NCBI GenBank assembly: GCA_030629865.1
Contig: DAOVOC010000010.1
Location: 1 to 15,556, forward strand
Origin: a bacterium
GTDB lineage: Bacteria > Babelota > Babeliae > Babelales > GCA-2401785
Direction: 5' to 3'
Length of the DNA: 15,556 bases
The position numbers and the translations under genes are program-made. The notes under the pieces were generated by a model that saw only the letters and a program-made list of their open reading frames with translations, was not told the origin of the DNA and did not search any database. This document shows, piece by piece, positions 14,508 through 15,556 of this stretch; positions within the stretch are counted from its first letter, which is position 1; each line of letters opens with the position of its first letter.

Positions 14508-15510
14508 AAAATCTCTCAGCCTCCTCATACTTATCATTTGTTCGAATTTTATTTATCCAGAAAACACTGTCCCCCCTGTTAAAAACAAACCAAACGTGGA
14601 GGCTTTTTACACTCCAGCTTCATCGAAGTTTTATTTGCCTTCTCTTTTTCTTGTAAAAAGTCATGAAACTCTAAACCGTATAAACGAAAAAGTTGCTATG
14701 TTAATTGGTACGTTATCGCTACTTTTAGCAATACCTAAAATACTTGAAACGCTAGAGCCCTCACAAAATAAAAACCACAAGCTTGGTAGACTTGCCTCAC
14801 CTTGCGCAATGGCTCCATTGGCTATCTCTATATCACTTATAATTTTTCAACTAACTATGAAAAACTTTTTCCTGGCCACTATAAAGGAAGGAATAAACAA
14901 AATCTGTCCTAAATTCTTCTGTAAACTCTGTAATAAAAATCGTGCTTTTTACGAGAAAAACAAAGAACATGGTAGTCTTTGCTGTAAGACATGTAAAAAT
15001 TTTATCTGCTGCGATTGCTTTGTAGACAAAATCTGGGAGAATACAAAACTGCCGATAGAAAGCAACAAAGCACTTGTATGGCAGTGCCCAACATGTCAAA
15101 ACATGGACAAACCCAACATAAGAGGAAATCTTAAACTGCAACAGGTAGATACATCTACTACCATCGGAAAAATTGCACTTAAAAATAATCAATCTGGATA
15201 CATGCTTACACACAACCAGTTACCAACCTATCACCTGGCTAAGCTTATACAAAACCAGGTTGTATTAGACTGCATCGCCAGTGGCATCGAAGATCCCTAT
15301 GCCATATTGCCACATTGCAACCAAGCACTAAAAATACTGAATACAAAATACACTAAATATTCCGTAACTATAAATCTGCAAGAAATGCTTTCTCGAAGAA
15401 ATGCCGAGCACAAAAAACTTCTTGCAAAAATGAAAGCAGAAACTGAAGCATTTAAGTCTGAGTTAAAAACTAAATTAAAAAAACTAAAACCTGACATAGA
15501 ATTAAAATGA
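14500..15510 (+). CDS. Second exported membrane protein with RING-like zinc finger
   Basis: A protein of 336 residues, probably a distant paralogue of the preceding one: both start MNKK and carry a signal peptide, then membrane segments, then a RING-like finger. Hydrophobic segments after the signal lie near residues 64-82 and 99-121. The cysteine core is C141-x2-C144-x16/17-C-x2/3-C165-x4-C170-x2-C173-x22-C196-x2-C199, with extra Cys at 161 or 162 and 171 that make the exact third ligand ambiguous; KNFICCDCF here matches GKEFCLSCA in the neighbour. The C-terminal 40 residues are lysine- and glutamate-rich and probably coiled coil. The start at 14500 is set by GGAGGA (14487-14492). The stop overlaps the start of a further gene as ATGA. 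Function unknown; ubiquitin-ligase mimicry is inference. Confidence 0.62.
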   Translation: MNKKSLSLLILIICSNFIYPENTVPPVKNKPNVEAFYTPASSKFYLPSLFLVKSHETLNRINEKVAMLIGTLSLLLAIPKILETLEPSQNKNHKLGRLASPCAMAPLAISISLIIFQLTMKNFFLATIKEGINKICPKFFCKLCNKNRAFYEKNKEHGSLCCKTCKNFICCDCFVDKIWENTKLPIESNKALVWQCPTCQNMDKPNIRGNLKLQQVDTSTTIGKIALKNNQSGYMLTHNQLPTYHLAKLIQNQVVLDCIASGIEDPYAILPHCNQALKILNTKYTKYSVTINLQEMLSRRNAEHKKLLAKMKAETEAFKSELKTKLKKLKPDIELK

Positions 15511-15556
15511 TATCACTTTTTATATCATTCATCTTTCTTGCCGGCGCAATTTTAGC
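15507..15556 (+). CDS. Start of a further exported or membrane protein (3' truncated)
   Basis: An ATG at 15507 overlaps the TGA stop of the second RING-like gene (ATGA) and opens a frame that stays open to the window end. The 16 full codons read MISLFISFIFLAGAIL, a hydrophobic stretch typical of a signal peptide or first membrane helix. The overlap, plus the fact that both preceding genes also start with signal peptides, makes a real co-transcribed gene likely. Nothing can be said about its function. Confidence 0.5.
   Translation, partial: MISLFISFIFLAGAIL

Overview
The window is gene-dense bacterial DNA with low GC (I estimate 35-40% by eye), very short spacers and several gene overlaps. 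It carries 14 protein genes, of which the first (5' end missing) and the last (3' end missing) run off the window. I see no tRNA, rRNA, CRISPR array or insertion sequence, and no gene-free stretch over 300 bases. Housekeeping genes (pcrA/uvrD-type helicase, glmM, tlyA, grpE, an ABC-F ATPase) are interleaved with exported proteins bearing eukaryotic-style domains: one SET domain and two RING-like zinc-binding proteins. This mix suggests a host-associated or intracellular bacterium. Candidatus Dependentiae (TM6) or a similar protist endosymbiont is my best guess, from gene style alone.

Layout. 1-1048 (+): C-terminal half of a PcrA/UvrD helicase. 1153-2016 (+): a predicted exported or lipid-anchored HExxH metalloprotease with its own promoter. 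2008-3338 (-): a two-gene unit, a LysE-type exporter followed by a single-pass envelope protein of unknown function. From the 3339-3482 gap, divergent promoters with overlapping -35 boxes drive lysE leftward and glmM plus a DUF502 membrane protein rightward (3483-5500). 5490-9543 (-): two tandem paralogous HtrA/Deg-type periplasmic proteases followed by tlyA. 9623-10156 (-): grpE, with a probable terminator between it and the first protease. 10274-11095 (-): an exported SET-domain protein ending in a strong terminator. From a shared divergent promoter region, 11257-15556 (+) reads an ABC-F ATPase, two secreted membrane RING-like proteins and the start of a third exported protein, linked by an ATGA overlap.

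How the genes fit together. grpE (DnaK nucleotide exchange), the two HtrA proteases and the HExxH protein form a protein-quality-control theme, mostly in the envelope. glmM makes glucosamine-1-phosphate for peptidoglycan and LPS precursors. tlyA and the ABC-F protein act on the ribosome. The most unusual region is 10257-15556, where a signal-peptide-bearing SET protein faces a co-directional run of signal-peptide-bearing RING-like proteins. This looks like a small island of candidate host-manipulation or host-mimicry proteins; that role is inference, while the zinc-ligand and SET motifs are directly visible.
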